In this document: positions 22,591 through 35,499 of the stretch, in pieces
How positions within the stretch are numbered: the first letter of the stretch is position 1
How the letters are laid out: every line of letters starts with the position of its first letter
Source of the DNA: Pogostemon cablin
Taxonomy: Eukaryota > Streptophyta > Magnoliopsida > Lamiales > Lamiaceae
Length of the DNA: 64,000 nt
Assembly (NCBI GenBank): GCA_023678885.1
Contig: CM042985.1
Span: 14,176,465 to 14,240,464, forward strand
Direction of reading: 5' to 3'
Notes under the pieces: generated by a model
Told to the model about the DNA's origin: nothing
Seen by the model: the letters and a program-made list of their open reading frames with translations, nothing else
Databases searched by the model: none
Made by a program: the position numbers and the translations under genes

Positions 22591-23967
22591 AGTTGGCATT
22601 TGGATCTTTTGGTCAATATCAACTATTAGGGTTCCATGCGTTTCTAAATCAATGGAAGCAAGAAATCATAGAAACGTATTACCTTTCACTAGAGTATGTT
22701 GAAGAAGAAATATTCTCGCAGGAAGCCTACGCAGCATGAAGGTTTTGGCCATAACTTCCTCATATAATCTCTGTTTTGAGTCATCTATGCGCCAAAACGA
22801 TCCTCTTTTCCGTGGCTTTCCAACGGTCTATCATACGTACAGTTTGGATTTATACAAGAATATATAAAAATTGTAGAATTTGATAGACAGAAACAACAAA
22901 TGACCTTCTAGTCTTCTGTTGTATTCCTAAGCCACGTCGTGACGTTGTGTGGGCAACGATCTACAAGACGATCTCAGTCTACAACACTAATCTATCTTTC
23001 ATGTGTTTAGGCATGATTAACTTATATCCGAATTGATGAGATTGGCTATTATATAGGCTACAACAGGGACCAGGAGGAAAAATTAGGGTATAGGCCTCCA
23101 TTGGGCTTAAACATCCAAGTTTAGCCCAAAACTTATACTTAAGTCAAATAATAATAAATCAATCCACTAAAGAAGTATTATTGCACTGCCACCCTAATCC
23201 CAAATTATATAATGGGCTCCTTCTTATTATGAGCCCATTAGCCTCCCCGTGTTTAAGATTCAATGCCCATTAATTAATTAAGTTATTAAAAACTCCATTA
23301 ATTAATATATTTACCGAGAGTAGTACCACTCAACCTTATTATCATGTCGGAATAAATCCATTTGCAGGGTTTACATGATAAACATTATGAGCTCCTCAAG
23401 GGGACATCATCAACCAATTCCATTAGGACACGGATTCCTTCTACAATCAACATCACACCACAGAGACAGCACCATCACCTAACTCACCGAGCGGAATGAT
23501 TTAATAATTAAATCTCACTCATTGATGAATTAAAGAAAAAAATACTGGCTTACATGTTGAGATTATTATATAGGGATTAAGAGTACGAACTTCCATAATA
23601 ATATAGATCAAGTTCTATTATATAGTCAGTATAAATCGAACGATCTCAAGTGGTCCTATTCAATACACAAAGTGCACTAGTGCAATTTTATAGGCAAGAT
23701 AGACTAATACCAAATTACACTACAACCATACTGACAGATAATCCCTGTCTATCTCGCTTGTGAACATCTATTTATACTTTATAAGGAGCTAATAATATGA
23801 TCTTCCGTGTGACGCCGCACACTATATTACCTACAATATAAAGTAAATGGACTTTTTTGCAATAACATTATAACAAACATTTGATCACATGATTCTTATT
23901 TCAAATAAATTAAATTGTTAAAACATTGTTCATACAAAAAGCTAAACTTTTAGTATACAATCCAATA
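22591..23967 (-). repeat. Cop4 5' LTR
   Basis: About 1,377 bp, alignable with 15357-16767 throughout but with many substitutions and small indels. It directly abuts Cop5 RNase H coding sequence. Confidence 0.88.
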
Positions 23968-25650
23968 CATCGTTCTTTCGAGTTTGCTACTGCACCACTG
24001 TTATTAGAATAAATTGTGATCGCTTTGGGCAAACCAGGAATCACATCCAAGTCTATTAAGAAGTTCCTAAGCCATATTGCTTCTTTAGCCACCTCAGAGG
24101 CTGTTACATATTCAGCTTCCATGCTGGAGTCCGTAACGCATTTTTGGTTTACACTCCTCCATATTATAGCTCCTCCCCCAAGAGTAGACATGTAACCCTA
24201 GGTGGATTTACTAGCATCCCCATCTGACTGGAAATCTGAATCAGTATAACCCAAAGATAACAAAGTATCTGCCCGGTAAGCAAGCGCATAATCCCTAGTC
24301 ATTCGCAGGTACTTCAAAATATGCTTTACCGCAGTCCAATGCCCTTGTCCTGGATTACTTTGATACCTATTGACCATGTCCATGACATAATAGATATCCG
24401 GCCTCGTACATAGAATAGCATACATGAGGCTTCCTACTACTGAAGCATAAGGAACCAGCTTCATCTCCTCTATTTATTGTTGTGTCTTAGGACACATCTC
24501 CATAGATAGAGGAATTCCATGCCTGAAAGGTAAAAAACCTTTCTTGGAATCTTGCATGCTAAAACAAGCTAGGATTGTATCAATGTATGAAGCTTGGGAC
24601 AAGCACAACATTATTTTCTCGTGATCCCTTATTAATTTGATCCCAAGAATGTGTCCAGCTTCTCATAAGTCCTTCATCTTAAACTGCTTGGATAGCCATA
24701 CCCTTACACTCGACAATACCTTTACATTGTTTCCAATTAGAAGAATATCATCCACGTAGAGTACAAGAAATAACACTACGTTTCCGTCATACTTCTTGTA
24801 CACACATGATTCATTTGGGCGTTGAATAAATCCATATGACTAGATTACTTCATCAAAACAGATGTTCCATGATCTTAAAGCTTGTTTCAATCCATAAATG
24901 GACCTATTAAGCATACACACAAGATGCTCTTCGCCCTTTGCAATGAATCCCTCTGGTTGCTTCATATAGAAGTTTTCCTCTACATTCAGGAAAGCTGTCT
25001 TGTTATCCATTTGCCATACCTCATAATCCATATGAGCAGAAATAGACAAAAGAATCTAGATTGACTTAAGCATGGCCACAGGCGAGATAGTTTCCTCATA
25101 ATTGATTCCTTCTTCTGAGTATATCCTTTAGCAACAAGCCTTGCTTCAAAGGTTTACACCTTACCGTCAGATCCTATTTTTTCTTTTATAGACCCACTCG
25201 CGTCCAATAGCTTTTACACCATCGGGTAGTTTCACAAGCTCGCAGACTTGATTAGAATACATAGATTATATTTCAGATTTCATTGCCTTTTACCATAATT
25301 GAGCATCCTTATCTTGCAGTGCCTCGTTGTAATTCCATGGATCAATTTCATGTTCACTAGGGACCATGTCAGGAGACTTTCACAATCCCATGAATCTATC
25401 CGGTTGTCTCACAACCCTTCCACTATGAAGAGGCTTCGTAGGTAATTATGTAACAGGTGTGACACGCGGTGCAGTATTCTGTGGTATATTCTCTTGTACA
25501 GTTGGTATTATGTTTGGTGTTTCCTCTCTTACTTCATCTAGAATAATTTTACTCATGGGTTTGTGGTTCATTACATAATCCTCTTCCAAAAATATGGCAT
25601 TTGTGCTAACGATCACCTTTTGGTCCTTAGGACTATAAAATAAACCACCA
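23968..25650 (-). pseudogene. Cop5 reverse transcriptase and RNase H
   Basis: Frames at 24840-25049 (KTAFLNV, YMKQPEGF, SIYGLKQ), 24198-24464 (PYASVVGSLMYA, TRPDI, GYTDSDFQSD) and 23910-24191 (ME AEY, GAVANSK) carry standard copia RT/RNase H signatures. They lie in several frames with stops between, and the C-terminal end is replaced by the Cop4 LTR. Between 25100 and 25650 only weak RT N-terminal similarity remains. Confidence 0.85.
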
Positions 25651-26753
25651 TTCGTTCCTCTAGGATACCCTATAAAGAGACAAATATCAGTAACGTGATT
25701 CTAACTTATCAGCATCTGCCTTCAACAAATGCACCGGAGCACCTAAATCCGAACATGTTTTAAACTAGGCTTACGCCCAGTCCACAGTTCTGTGGGTGTG
25801 TAAGCTACCGATTTAAAAGGTACTAAGTTCAAAATGTAAGTCGTTGTTTCTAAGGCATGTCCCCAGAACGAATTTGGTAATTACGAATAACTCATCATCG
25901 ATCTTACCATTTCCATAAGAGTCCTATTCATTCTTTCCGCTATACCATTCTGCTGGGGTGTGCCCGGTGCAGATAATTTGGATTCAATCCCTTCCTTTGA
26001 TAAATAATTACTAAACTCTCCCAAGAGGTATTCACCACCACGATCAGATCGTAGTGCCTTGATATATTTTCCAAGTTGCTTTTCCACATCAGCCTTGTAC
26101 TCTTTGTATTTATCAAAGCACTCAGACTTGCGGCGCATCAAATACTTATATTCTTATCTAGAGTAATCGCTAATAAAAGTGACGAAGTATTCATAACCAC
26201 CTCTTTCCTGGACAGACATAGGAGCACATAAATCAGAATGAACCAATTCTATCAGATCCTTGGCTATATACCCCTTTGCAGTAAAAGGCCTTTTGGTCAT
26301 TTTTCCATCCAAGGACGATTTGCAAGTTGGATAATTTTTCACTACTAATGAACTCAGAGGTCCATCAACTATCAATCTTTGAATCCTACTCAAGTTAATA
26401 TGACCAAGCCTAAGATTTCGTAGATATGTTTGGTTCATTTTCGAAGGTTTTTTTCTCTTATTAGTAGATGTATCTTTCAATATAATTTGTTGCACCGTGG
26501 GAGAAATTGGATTAAGAGTATACAAATTATCTATCAATGCACCATCACAGATAATAATTCTATCTTTCCTTATAACAACCTTATCATTAAAAGAAACAAA
26601 ATATCCATCCATAAATAATTTAGACACCGAAATTAAATTCTTTCTAAAATTAGATACATAAAGACAATTCCTCAAAACAAAAGTTTTATTCTTATTGAAA
26701 AATAAATAGACGTCTCCTACTGCAATAGCCGCTACTCTTGTAGCATTCCCCAT
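25651..26753 (-). pseudogene. Cop5 integrase
   Basis: 26154-26753 reads through the integrase N-terminal zinc region (LGHINLSRI, CKSSLDGK) to the first catalytic Asp in VHSDLCAP. 25881-26141 carries the second Asp (SDRGGEYL) and the Glu context (QQNGIAERMNRTLME). The two frames are separated by a frameshift and stop near 26150. The residues of the D-D-E triad are visible, unlike in the other Copia copies here. Confidence 0.87.
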
Positions 26754-27632
26754 GAGTATGGTAATCTCCCCCCATCACTTAGCTGTCGGGTTTGATGGAA
26801 CCTTTGCAAAGAATTGCAGACATGGCCAGCGGCTCCCGTATCTACACACCAGGTGTCAGCAGATACAACTGCTAAACACGATTCAACAACTTGTATATAA
26901 GACTTACCATTCCTGTTCCCCTTCAGAAAAGGGCAGTCAGCCTTGTAGTGTTCCGGCTGCTTGCATTTGAAGCACTTTCCTTTAGGCTTCTTGACTACAC
27001 CACTCTTTGTGTTCTCTTGGTTCACCAGTGATGAATTTCCTTCATTCTTCTTATTCCTACCGCCTTTCGACCTAGGATAAGCATCATTTTCAGCAATATG
27101 AACCTGAGGAGCATGACAAAACAGTTCTTCTGCTGCCACATGTTCTGTCAGAAGTTCCACCAATGTGTACAAATGTATGTTCATATCGTAGTTCAGGTGA
27201 AACTACTCAAAACTCCTAGGCAAGCTTTGAAGTATGACATCGACTTGGGTTTTCCCATCGATTTCAGCTCCAAGAACCTCTAACTCATTGAGTTGGCCCA
27301 TCATCCTAAGGACATGCTCCCTTACAGAAGTGCCCTCAATCATTTTTGTGTTCATCAGTACAGACATGCCCTTTGACCTAGCGGGATGACTCTGGTGCCC
27401 GAAGAGTCCCCTAAGATTATATATCATATCATAGGCAGTGTTCATAGCTTGATGCTGAGTCTGAGGCACATTTGACATAGAAGCCAAAACATAGCACTTA
27501 GCCAATCCTATCAGCTTTGAGCCACATATTATAAGCAACTCTTTGCTCTTTGGTAAAGTCATCAGCAGGTTTCGGAGGACATTCCTCAGTGAGTACAAAT
27601 ATATTATCTTCAACAGTTAAAACAATGTCCAT
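26754..27632 (-). pseudogene. Cop5 gag and protease
   Basis: Gag starts with ATG at 27632 on minus and changes frame once near 27530. It reads through LNELEVLGAEIDG and ILQSLPRSFE to a CCHC knuckle (CFKCKQPEHYKADC) and then the protease active-site context WCVDTGAAGHVC. Frameshifts near 27195 and 26740 separate the parts. This is the only intact Copia zinc knuckle in the window. Confidence 0.87.
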
Positions 27633-27829
27633 GTTTCATTTCCAGTCAACATAATTACTGAAAAGGTAAATTTGTATTTCAGTACCAATGATTACAATAT
27701 ACAAAGAGTATAAAGTGGAACGGGTCTAACTACTTTGGCCAGAGGCTCAAAGTGTATACATCATCAATAGTTAAAAAATAACCTAACTATTTGGCTCAAT
27801 ATCTTGTCCGCAATGCATGCCGGAGTAAG

Positions 27830-30800
27830 CATGCTCGTGCCAAACAGTAATGCATTTCTGTCCATCCATATTGTGTATATCACTGTTGAAAAAGCAATGA
27901 TGAAGAGTCTTCTCATTTTTTGTTGTTCCTAGTGTCCATATGAATCTTGCGGAAAACATCTCTAATGGATGTGGGCTTCCTCCTCTAGCCTATATCTCTT
28001 CTTACAATGTCCCATATTCTCAAAGTATATGGACACTAAAAGAAGAGATGATTTTGTGTCTCTATACCTCCAACGCAAAATCCACACCTTAGGTCTCCAT
28101 CTATATTCTATATCATGTCCTTCGTGTATATCCGCTGTCTATGAAGTAACCGCAGACGGAAGCTATGTTTCTTCACTGTCCATTTATGCCAAATTTGCTT
28201 ATAAATGAACAAAGCTTCATTGAACTCGTGTTTCCTTAGCATTTGGTACATATTTACCGAAAGAAACCTGCCCTGTACACACTTTTGCATGATCTCCTCT
28301 ATTCCATCTCCTTCTCCTTCTATCATTCCAATTCTATTCCAAAGGTAGATCATTGCTCTCCATGTGTATGAAGCATTAGCAGTTGGAGCCACCATTGTCC
28401 ACCATTGTTGCCGGAGGTATACTGCATGTATCCATTTGACCCAAAGCGAGGCTACCTCATTATGTATATCCCATAATGATGCCACTGTAAGAGCTTTATT
28501 CCAATCTGGAATGTTCTTAAATCCCAAGCCCCCATTGTTCTTAGGTTGAGTAACTTCTTTCCAGCTTACGATACTCGCCTTAGATCCCCACAGATACCTT
28601 CTAATCAAGCTCTCTACTTTCTTTATCACTATATTTGGGATTTTTACTATGGCGCACCAAAATGAGAATATACCATAGATTCTAGAATTTATGAGCTCAA
28701 GTCTTCCCGTGAATGACAAAAGTTTTGATGACCATTTTTGAATCATGCTGGACACATCATTTAATAATGGTGCAAAATCCTTAATTTTAATCCTTTTGCC
28801 ACATATTGGAATTCCCAAGTATTTGAGAGGAAGTGTACCTCGACCGTAAGGCAATATGTTTGTGATTCTCTCCACTGTTCGATCTAGCATTCCAGCCACG
28901 ATTATGTTGGATTTAGCAGGATTAACTAAGAGGCCAGATGCCTTTTCAAATTTGTCAAGGTTGTTTTGATAATCTTGGCAGTCTTGATGTCTCCATATCC
29001 CATGATTAAGAGATCTTCTGCATATATTAAGTGTGATACCTGAACTCTTTTGCAGATTCTCGAGTGGAATTTGTACTCCTTTTTAAGAATTCTATCCTTC
29101 TGCAGCCTGCTATAGTATTCCATGCAAATCACGAATAGGAGAGAGGAGATAGGGTCTCCTTGTCTCAGTCCTCATTGGCCTTTAAAAAACCCTTCAGGTT
29201 TGCCATTGATCAGGATAGAGTATGACGGAGTTGAGACACATTGAATAATCCAATTGCAGAATGTTGGTGGAAACTTGAGAGCATGGAGTAGATTGAATAG
29301 GAAATCCCGGTTGACTGTATCATATGCTTTTGATATATCCACCTTTACTGCCAGTCTAGGTGATATGCCACTCACCCGTCTGCCATATCCTTGAAACACT
29401 TCTTCTGCCAAGAGGATACAATCCCTCATCTTCCTTCCTTTGATAAATCCAAATTGGGTAGGGTCAATGATTTGCGGGAGGCAAGTTCTCAATCTTGTTG
29501 CCAATATTTTTGCAATCACTTTGCAAGTAGTATTTCAACACGATATTGGCCTAAAGTCTTTCACTCTAGGTTCATGCAAAGACTTGGGGATTAGGGAGAT
29601 GAAAGTGTTGTTAATCTGCTTGAGGATCTTCCTTTTCCTGAAAAATTCTTGCACTTCCAGTGTCAAGTCATTGTCCACCACACTCCATGCTGCTTGGAAG
29701 AAGGCTAGGAGAATCCATCAGGCCCTGGTGATTTCTCCTTATTAATCATCCACAATGCATCATTCACTTCTTCAGCAGATACTTGTCCCTCCAACATTAA
29801 TGCATCTGAGGCAGTAACCATTGGCCCCAGATTCATAATATCTTCATCAATGAACTCAGCAGGGGTATTTTGTTGCCCTAATAGAGAAGTGTAGTATTGG
29901 AGAAAGGAGTCTACCATCGTTTGATAAGATGTGGTGGGTTCTCCATCTCTAAATATCCTGTAAATACCATTTCAAAAGGAGTTACCGTTGATCAGGGAGT
30001 AAAAGTAACTCGTACCTCGATCTTGGTTTTTAACATGTTTGTTCTTCAAAATTTGAGCAATGTACTTGATTCACACTCTTCCAAGTGTCACAGATTGGCT
30101 AGATTAAGTTTGAGCTCCTCTGAGTGGGTGTGAGATAGTGGGCCAGACATGAATTCCCTTTGAAGTTGTAAGAGGGCCTCTCTTGCATGATTAACTCTCT
30201 CCGAAATGTGATTATAGTTCAGCTTGTGGAGTTCTTTAAGAGGCTTCTTCAGTTGTTTCAATTTGGAGCAAAGTATGAATTGATTGGCCCCTTAAAGTAA
30301 CCCTGCCAATGAGAAACAATTAAGTGCAAAAAGGAATCATGTTTGGTCCATAAGTTATAGAGAAACTGAAAGGCTTGAAGGAAGGAGTGGCTAGCTCTAT
30401 GAATCTCGTCACAGCTGGGCAGTGATATGAAGTAATACCCTATGGAAGAAAAATAGTTTCTACAAACCATTTGCTGTGCCTCCATATACGACATGTCATG
30501 ACACGATCCAGTTTGGATCGAATGCTGCCATTGCTCCAAGTGAAATCACATCCAGAAGAGGGGGTGTCCTGGAGCCCCAAAATGGATATACTCTCACTTG
30601 TCTCTCTCATGAGAGAAGTCATGGATGTATGACTCGATGGTTCATCACAAGTTAACGTGCAATTGAAGTCTCCACCTACTACTATCCAAGGCTCATTGAT
30701 CAAGGGAAAGATATCTTCTAGATGTTCCTATAACGCACACATAGTTACATATCTATTACATCCATAGATAATAGATATACGAAAAGCTTTCATGGTGATC

Positions 30801-31089
30801 AAACACATTGCATTAGAAGTTTTAGCTTGTTCATGGAAAATAAAGTATGTAAAACGACACCTTTTTTATCCCAAGCTAGTACAATTCTCCCCCCATTACC
30901 AAGTTCAAAATTATCTCTGAATTCCTAGCCAGACACAATTCGAGCAACGATTGAGCTAACATTACCATAATTGAGCTTGGTTTCCAGTAATCTAGCAATG
31001 ATCACATCATGTTCACGCACTAATTTCTTAAGTGTGTTGTGGGTTGGAGTGCACCCCATCCCACGCACATTCCAGGTTATAAGACTCAT
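27830..31089 (-). pseudogene. LINE ORF2: endonuclease and reverse transcriptase
   Basis: ORF2 starts with ATG at 31089 (minus) with MSLITWNVRGMG and LLETKL, the endonuclease N terminus. 30440-30703 has WIVVGGDFN and SKLDRVM. Reverse transcriptase follows: SPGPDGFS (29705-29917), DPTQFGFIKGR and DISKAYDTVN (29172-29519), and the catalytic box as YAED instead of YADD (28926-29132). 28108-28899 holds LPLKYLGIPI and the start of the zf-RVT domain, which continues to about 28000 (CGVGG/CPYT type). At least one early stop and several frameshifts disable it. Confidence 0.88.
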
Positions 31090-31695
31090 GAGGAATAATC
31101 CTCGGATGAGTAACCATCCGAGTGTGCATTATGCAGTTTATCAAATTCTATGTCCAACTAGCTTTTCTTCTTAGTTTTGAAATTCATGCCTGTTGATGGA
31201 GAGGATTCATCACTGTAACATGGGGGGTGTAGTTTGAAGTATTCATCATAAGTGAGCTTTGTTTATGGCACTCTGGGATAACGGCGTCCAGTGCTTCCAT
31301 TGGAGTCCCTAAGAGGGACTACCTGTTGGATCAGGATAGGGTTTTGTACTTCTAGGTCAGCCTGTGCTTCTTGTTTGATAGAGACAGGGTCGACCAAGAT
31401 GGCAGGGGAGACAGGGGATAAAAGAGGTTGAGGAGGTGTAAGATGGGGTGGTGGTTGAAATGTATGAGGAGAAGGAGGAACTGGATTTTGAGGGGGTGGA
31501 GGAGGTGTGGTTTAGGGTTAGGTGGACGATTTGGAGGGGGATGAGGTGGAGGAGAGCCCCGTGTATCTCTGTTTCTCACAGCTGCCTTTCTGTTTGGTCT
31601 CCGTCATCTATTTGTGTTTGTTCTGCCTCAATTGTTAACATTCACAAATGGGGCCTCAGTTGGAGGACCTGGTGGTGGAGCATCCATGTTGTTGG
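31090..31695 (-). pseudogene. LINE ORF1 remnant
   Basis: This segment lies upstream of ORF2 on minus. It contains short Pro-rich frames (31352-31579) and a short frame ending just before the ORF2 start. I cannot see the usual CCHC knuckle, so the assignment rests mainly on position. Confidence 0.45.
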
Positions 31696-33080
31696 TGTTG
31701 GATTGTATACTAAAAGTCTAGCTTTAGTATGGATAATGTTATAACAATTTATTTGAAATGAGAATCATATGATCAAATGATTGCATCTTATAATTAATTT
31801 ATATGCCGATGCAATAGTCCACTTACTTTATACTGTAGATAATATATTGTGCGACAACACGCGGAAGATCATATTATCGGTTTCCTTATAAAGTATAAAA
31901 AGATGCTCATAACCGAGATTGACGGGGACTCTCTATCTGGATGGTTGAAGTGTGGTTTGATATTAGCTTATCTTAGCTATAGAATCACATTAGTGCACTT
32001 TGTGTGTATTGAGCAGGACCGCTTGAGATCATTCGACTTGTACTGTCTATATAGAAAAACTTGATCTCAATTATTATGAATGTTCGTGCTCTTAATCCAT
32101 ATACAATAACCTCAACACGTAGGGTACTATGTATTTCTTTGATTCATCAATGAATGAGATTTACATGTAATTAAATCAACAAACTCGGTGAGTTGGGAAA
32201 TAGTGCTGTCTCTGTGGTGTGCTGTTGATTATAGAAGGAATCCGTGTCCGACATAGTTCGATGATGTCCCCTTGAGGAGCTCATAAGGATTATCTTGTAA
32301 ACCCTACAGGTGGATTTATTCTGGCATGATAATGAGGTTGAGTAGTATTACTCTCGGATGAGATATTAATTAATGGAGTTGTCAGTAACTTAATTAATTA
32401 ATGGGCATTGTATATCTTAAACAAGGGGAGACTGTCGAGCTCATAATAAGAAGGAGCCCATAACATAATTATGGGATTGGAGCAGCAATGCATTAATAAT
32501 ATTTTAGTGGTATATATTATTATTATTATACTTAAGTATAAGCTTTGGGCTAAGCTTGGATACTTAAGCCCAATGGAGGCCCAACTCTAATTTCTCCTCC
32601 TGGTCACTGCTGTAGCCCATATATAAGTCATCTCAGCTATTCTAAATCTAGATGAGACACACCTAATACTTGAATAGGGAAGACAAAAAAACAAATTGAG
32701 AATATCTCAATGATCTTCACCCACACGACGTCGAGATTGGACTTGGGAATATAGCAGAAGATCAAGAGGTCATTTACTGCTGCTGTCTGCCAACTTGCAC
32801 AATTTTTATAAAATTGTAAAGACCTCAGAATTCAATGTGTGATATACTGATGGAACCATGGAAGAGAGGATCATTTTGGCGCATAGATCACTCAATTCTG
32901 AGATCAGATGAGAGAATTATGCCCAAAACGGTGAGGCTGCACAGGCTACCGGTAAGAATCCATCTTCTTCAACATACCCTGGTGAAAGGTAATACGTTTC
33001 TTGTTTTCTTACTTCCGCTGACTATTAGAAACATATGGAACCATAACGGTTCATGTTAATCAAACGATTGAACACCAACA
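31696..33080 (+). repeat. Cop6 5' LTR
   Basis: 1,385 bp with TGTTGG...CCAACA termini and a TATA box at 32620-32627. It is closer to the Cop2 LTR than to the Cop1 LTR over its final 400 bp. Confidence 0.92.
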
Positions 33081-33082
33081 AT

Positions 33083-33094
33083 TGATATCAGAGC
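33083..33094 (+). other. Primer binding site, Cop6
   Basis: TGATATCAGAGC differs at one base from the initiator Met-tRNA complement. Confidence 0.88.
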
Positions 33095-34560
33095 TTTGGT
33101 TTCGTGGTAAAGCGTGACACGCTAGGCTAGGGTTTTGTGTGGATTATGTGTTTCTTGTTCGAAGTAGAATCACATGTATGATTAGGGTTTTGGTATTATT
33201 TGATTTTACCTGCATAATCCTATTTCATCGATGGCCATGTAGGAGAATTTTACAAAACCTGATCATAAATTCACGCGAAAGAAAGACGACAATGAACACA
33301 CAATGGATCAGGTGCCCATCGGCATGCACGAGATGAGCAGATTGTGCTCGTTGGTAAGCACAACTCTTGGAAGTCGTGATGTGGTTGTGCAAGGCACACG
33401 GGGGCATTGATGCACGATGGCGGACATGTCATCCAGTGAGCACACATCATCTAGTGATGGCACTCATTGCTACGCACAGTGGCATGTGGCAGATCGTGTG
33501 TTGGAACACATAGGCATGTGCCAGGCCCCGGTTGTCATGCAAGGAACTTGCCACACGATGGCTGTCGAGTGATGGGTAGGACACACGGTTGTCCACACGG
33601 AGCCTGGCTGATGGCCAGATGATACGCTCAGCGGTATGCGTGTGGTTACACGGAGAGTGGCACGACTGTGCGCATGGCGGCATGGCGTGTCGGGAGTGAT
33701 GTCCTGCAGTGATGGCGATTCTGTGAAGTGGCTGGAGCAAGTCCACTTGATGGCTGGGTCGATTCTTCATCGTGGCTTGCGGCACAAGGTGGGAGGATGG
33801 CACACGATTCATGCATGGTGGGCCACATGGATTGCTATACGAAAGTGGGTTGTGCGCACGATGCTGAGTAGAAAGATGGGCCTTGCAGCACTTCCGAATG
33901 AGTCATTGCTGTTCCGAGTGGGTCTGTGTTGTTCTAGGTCGAGTCTAATCAGATGGCACACAGCAGTATGCAATTTATGGGCATTGCTGGGTGACCTGGC
34001 GGGGTAGCGTGTTGGGTGACGTATGAGCAAATTTCTTGTCGACCAAGACACGCTGCGGATGAATGGCACTCGGTGGCATACACGTTTGCTAATGGGTGCT
34101 GGAGCACATTAATGCCGGGCGTGGACGCCATGCAAGATGATGGGCTATGTGGCGCAGCGGGGATCGATGGACACTCGGAGATGTGCGGATCAGCGAGCTT
34201 CTGTGCACAGAAAGCTTGATGAGCAAGGAAGCTTGTTTGGCAGGAAAGCATGTTTGTGCGCACGAAAACATGTGGGGCTGCATGTTGGCACATGGAGACA
34301 TGTTTGCCGGGTGTAGGAAGCCTGTCGCCGGGTGTAGGAAGCCCGTCGCCAAGTGATTGCTCGTTATTTGTTGGGTGTATACTGGCTGGCGTGTGGGGGT
34401 GCACAGAGCATGGTTGCGAGTGAGGGCACTCGATGGTCTGTGCGGCAATGTGAACGCTAGTTAGTGAGCCTGCTCATGTCGAGCTTCGTCAAGAAGCAAA
34501 GCACAAGTTGAGAAGGGAGGTCAATCCCCATGTGCGTTGCCCACATTCATGCTAGGTGGC
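33095..34560 (+). other. Cop6 leader, hypervariable GC-rich part
   Basis: The first 100 bases match Cop2. The rest (about 33270-34500) is GC-rich, dense in GCACAC/GTGTGC-like words and different from the other copies. The last 60 bp again match Cop2 (GGCGAACAATCGAATTCGCT). Overlapping frames of 120-150 codons exist on both strands but match nothing I know. A short direct repeat (GCCGGGTGTAGGAAGCC) occurs at about 34307 and 34327. Confidence 0.6.
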
Positions 34561-35480
34561 GAACAATCGAATTCGCTGGTATATAACTATTTATAATTGA
34601 TTTAATTATTTGATTATTGTTATATATGCTATGAATGATTCTCTGTGATTTACTGCCTATGTGCCGTAATAGGAGCATGCTAGGTTGCATATTTATTTTG
34701 AATATTATATGCATGTAAAAACCTCGGTGTTAAATAACTAAGTGGGAGAGGGGATTAGTAAATAATTCCTGTGGCCTCCATTATTGGTTTGTAAGTGATG
34801 TGAGTAAACATGCGTGTTGGCAATAGGCCTTTCTCCCTAACGGATGAGTTTATTCACGGATCACTAGTACAGACTTCATTAAATAGTTATTATTTGTAAT
34901 GTGGCACATTAACTTGCGTGTTGGCATAGACCTTTCTCCCTAACGGATGAGTTTATGTGCGGTTCACTGGTACAAATATATAATTGATGATTGTAGGAAG
35001 TTATCCGAAGCGCGTGTGTATTTCTCCAACTGTAAGGCACACAAGCTCGCTCAATGGACTTGAGATCAAATAATTGTGTACACTTAGGTATAAATAATTA
35101 GTATCCTCGCCAACGGAGTCACTGCTATTATTTGCATGGCTAAAGAGGAACCGACTATTAATTATTTTGTCATGAGGTTAGGTTGACAAATGAAATTAAT
35201 GGATAAAACCTTCTCTTGCAAGTGTTCGGGTTTGTAAACGTCCACACTAACGTGGCTTGCAGACTCTCGGAGCTTGAGATATCGGTGAATTTTAATTTTA
35301 TATTATTTTGAGGGAATCAATATAAATGGATAAATTCGAAGATTTGATAGGTGTATTTATTTATGATTCTCTAAATTTTTAAAATGGTTTTATCTCGCTT
35401 ATTATTTACTGAATGAAATTATATTTACTGGTCCAAAATTAGATGATTAGAAAAGAATATTGGTTTTGAATTTTATTGTT
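34561..35480 (+). other. Cop6 conserved leader
   Basis: It includes the internal polypurine tract (34740-34754) and the leader repeats (34800-35140) in the same order as Cop1. There is no gene. Confidence 0.75.
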
Positions 35481-35499
35481 ACGAAAATATAAGTGTGTT

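Larger units (their letters stand above)
17400..23967 (-). mobile_element. Cop4: 5' portion of a Ty1/copia element, same subfamily
   Basis: On the minus strand it has a 5' LTR, a primer site, a variable leader, a conserved leader and decayed gag-pol, cut in RNase H at 17400 by Cop3. Its 3' end must lie left of the window. It is more diverged than Cop1 and Cop2: LTR termini are mutated (AGTTGG and CCAATA) and the primer site has one change. That fits an older insertion. Confidence 0.88.
23968..27664 (-). mobile_element. Cop5: coding part of a better-preserved Ty1/copia element
   Basis: On minus it runs gag, protease, integrase, reverse transcriptase, RNase H. It is cut by Cop4 at 23968 and meets the LINE near 27665. 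No LTR is visible in the window. It keeps the gag zinc knuckle and catalytic motifs that the Cop1/2/4/6 group has lost. The clade looks Tork/TAR-like from the RNase H and gag motifs. The exact LINE boundary is uncertain by tens of bases. Confidence 0.82.
27665..31695 (-). mobile_element. Plant LINE (L1-type non-LTR retrotransposon), degenerate
   Basis: On minus it has an ORF1 remnant, then ORF2 with apurinic endonuclease, reverse transcriptase and a C-terminal zinc-binding domain. The 3' end lies near 27665 without a clear poly(A) tail, and the 5' side is cut by the Cop6 LTR at 31696. I could not find its target duplications. Confidence 0.85.

Noticed and set aside
31448..31744. 98-codon plus-strand frame crossing the LINE/Cop6 boundary
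   Set aside because: It spans an insertion junction and lies antisense to the LINE ORF1 region, so it is a chance frame.
33447..34448. Several frames of 120-150 codons on both strands in the Cop6 leader
   Set aside because: Overlapping frames on opposite strands in a GC-rich repeat-like block. None resembles a known protein.
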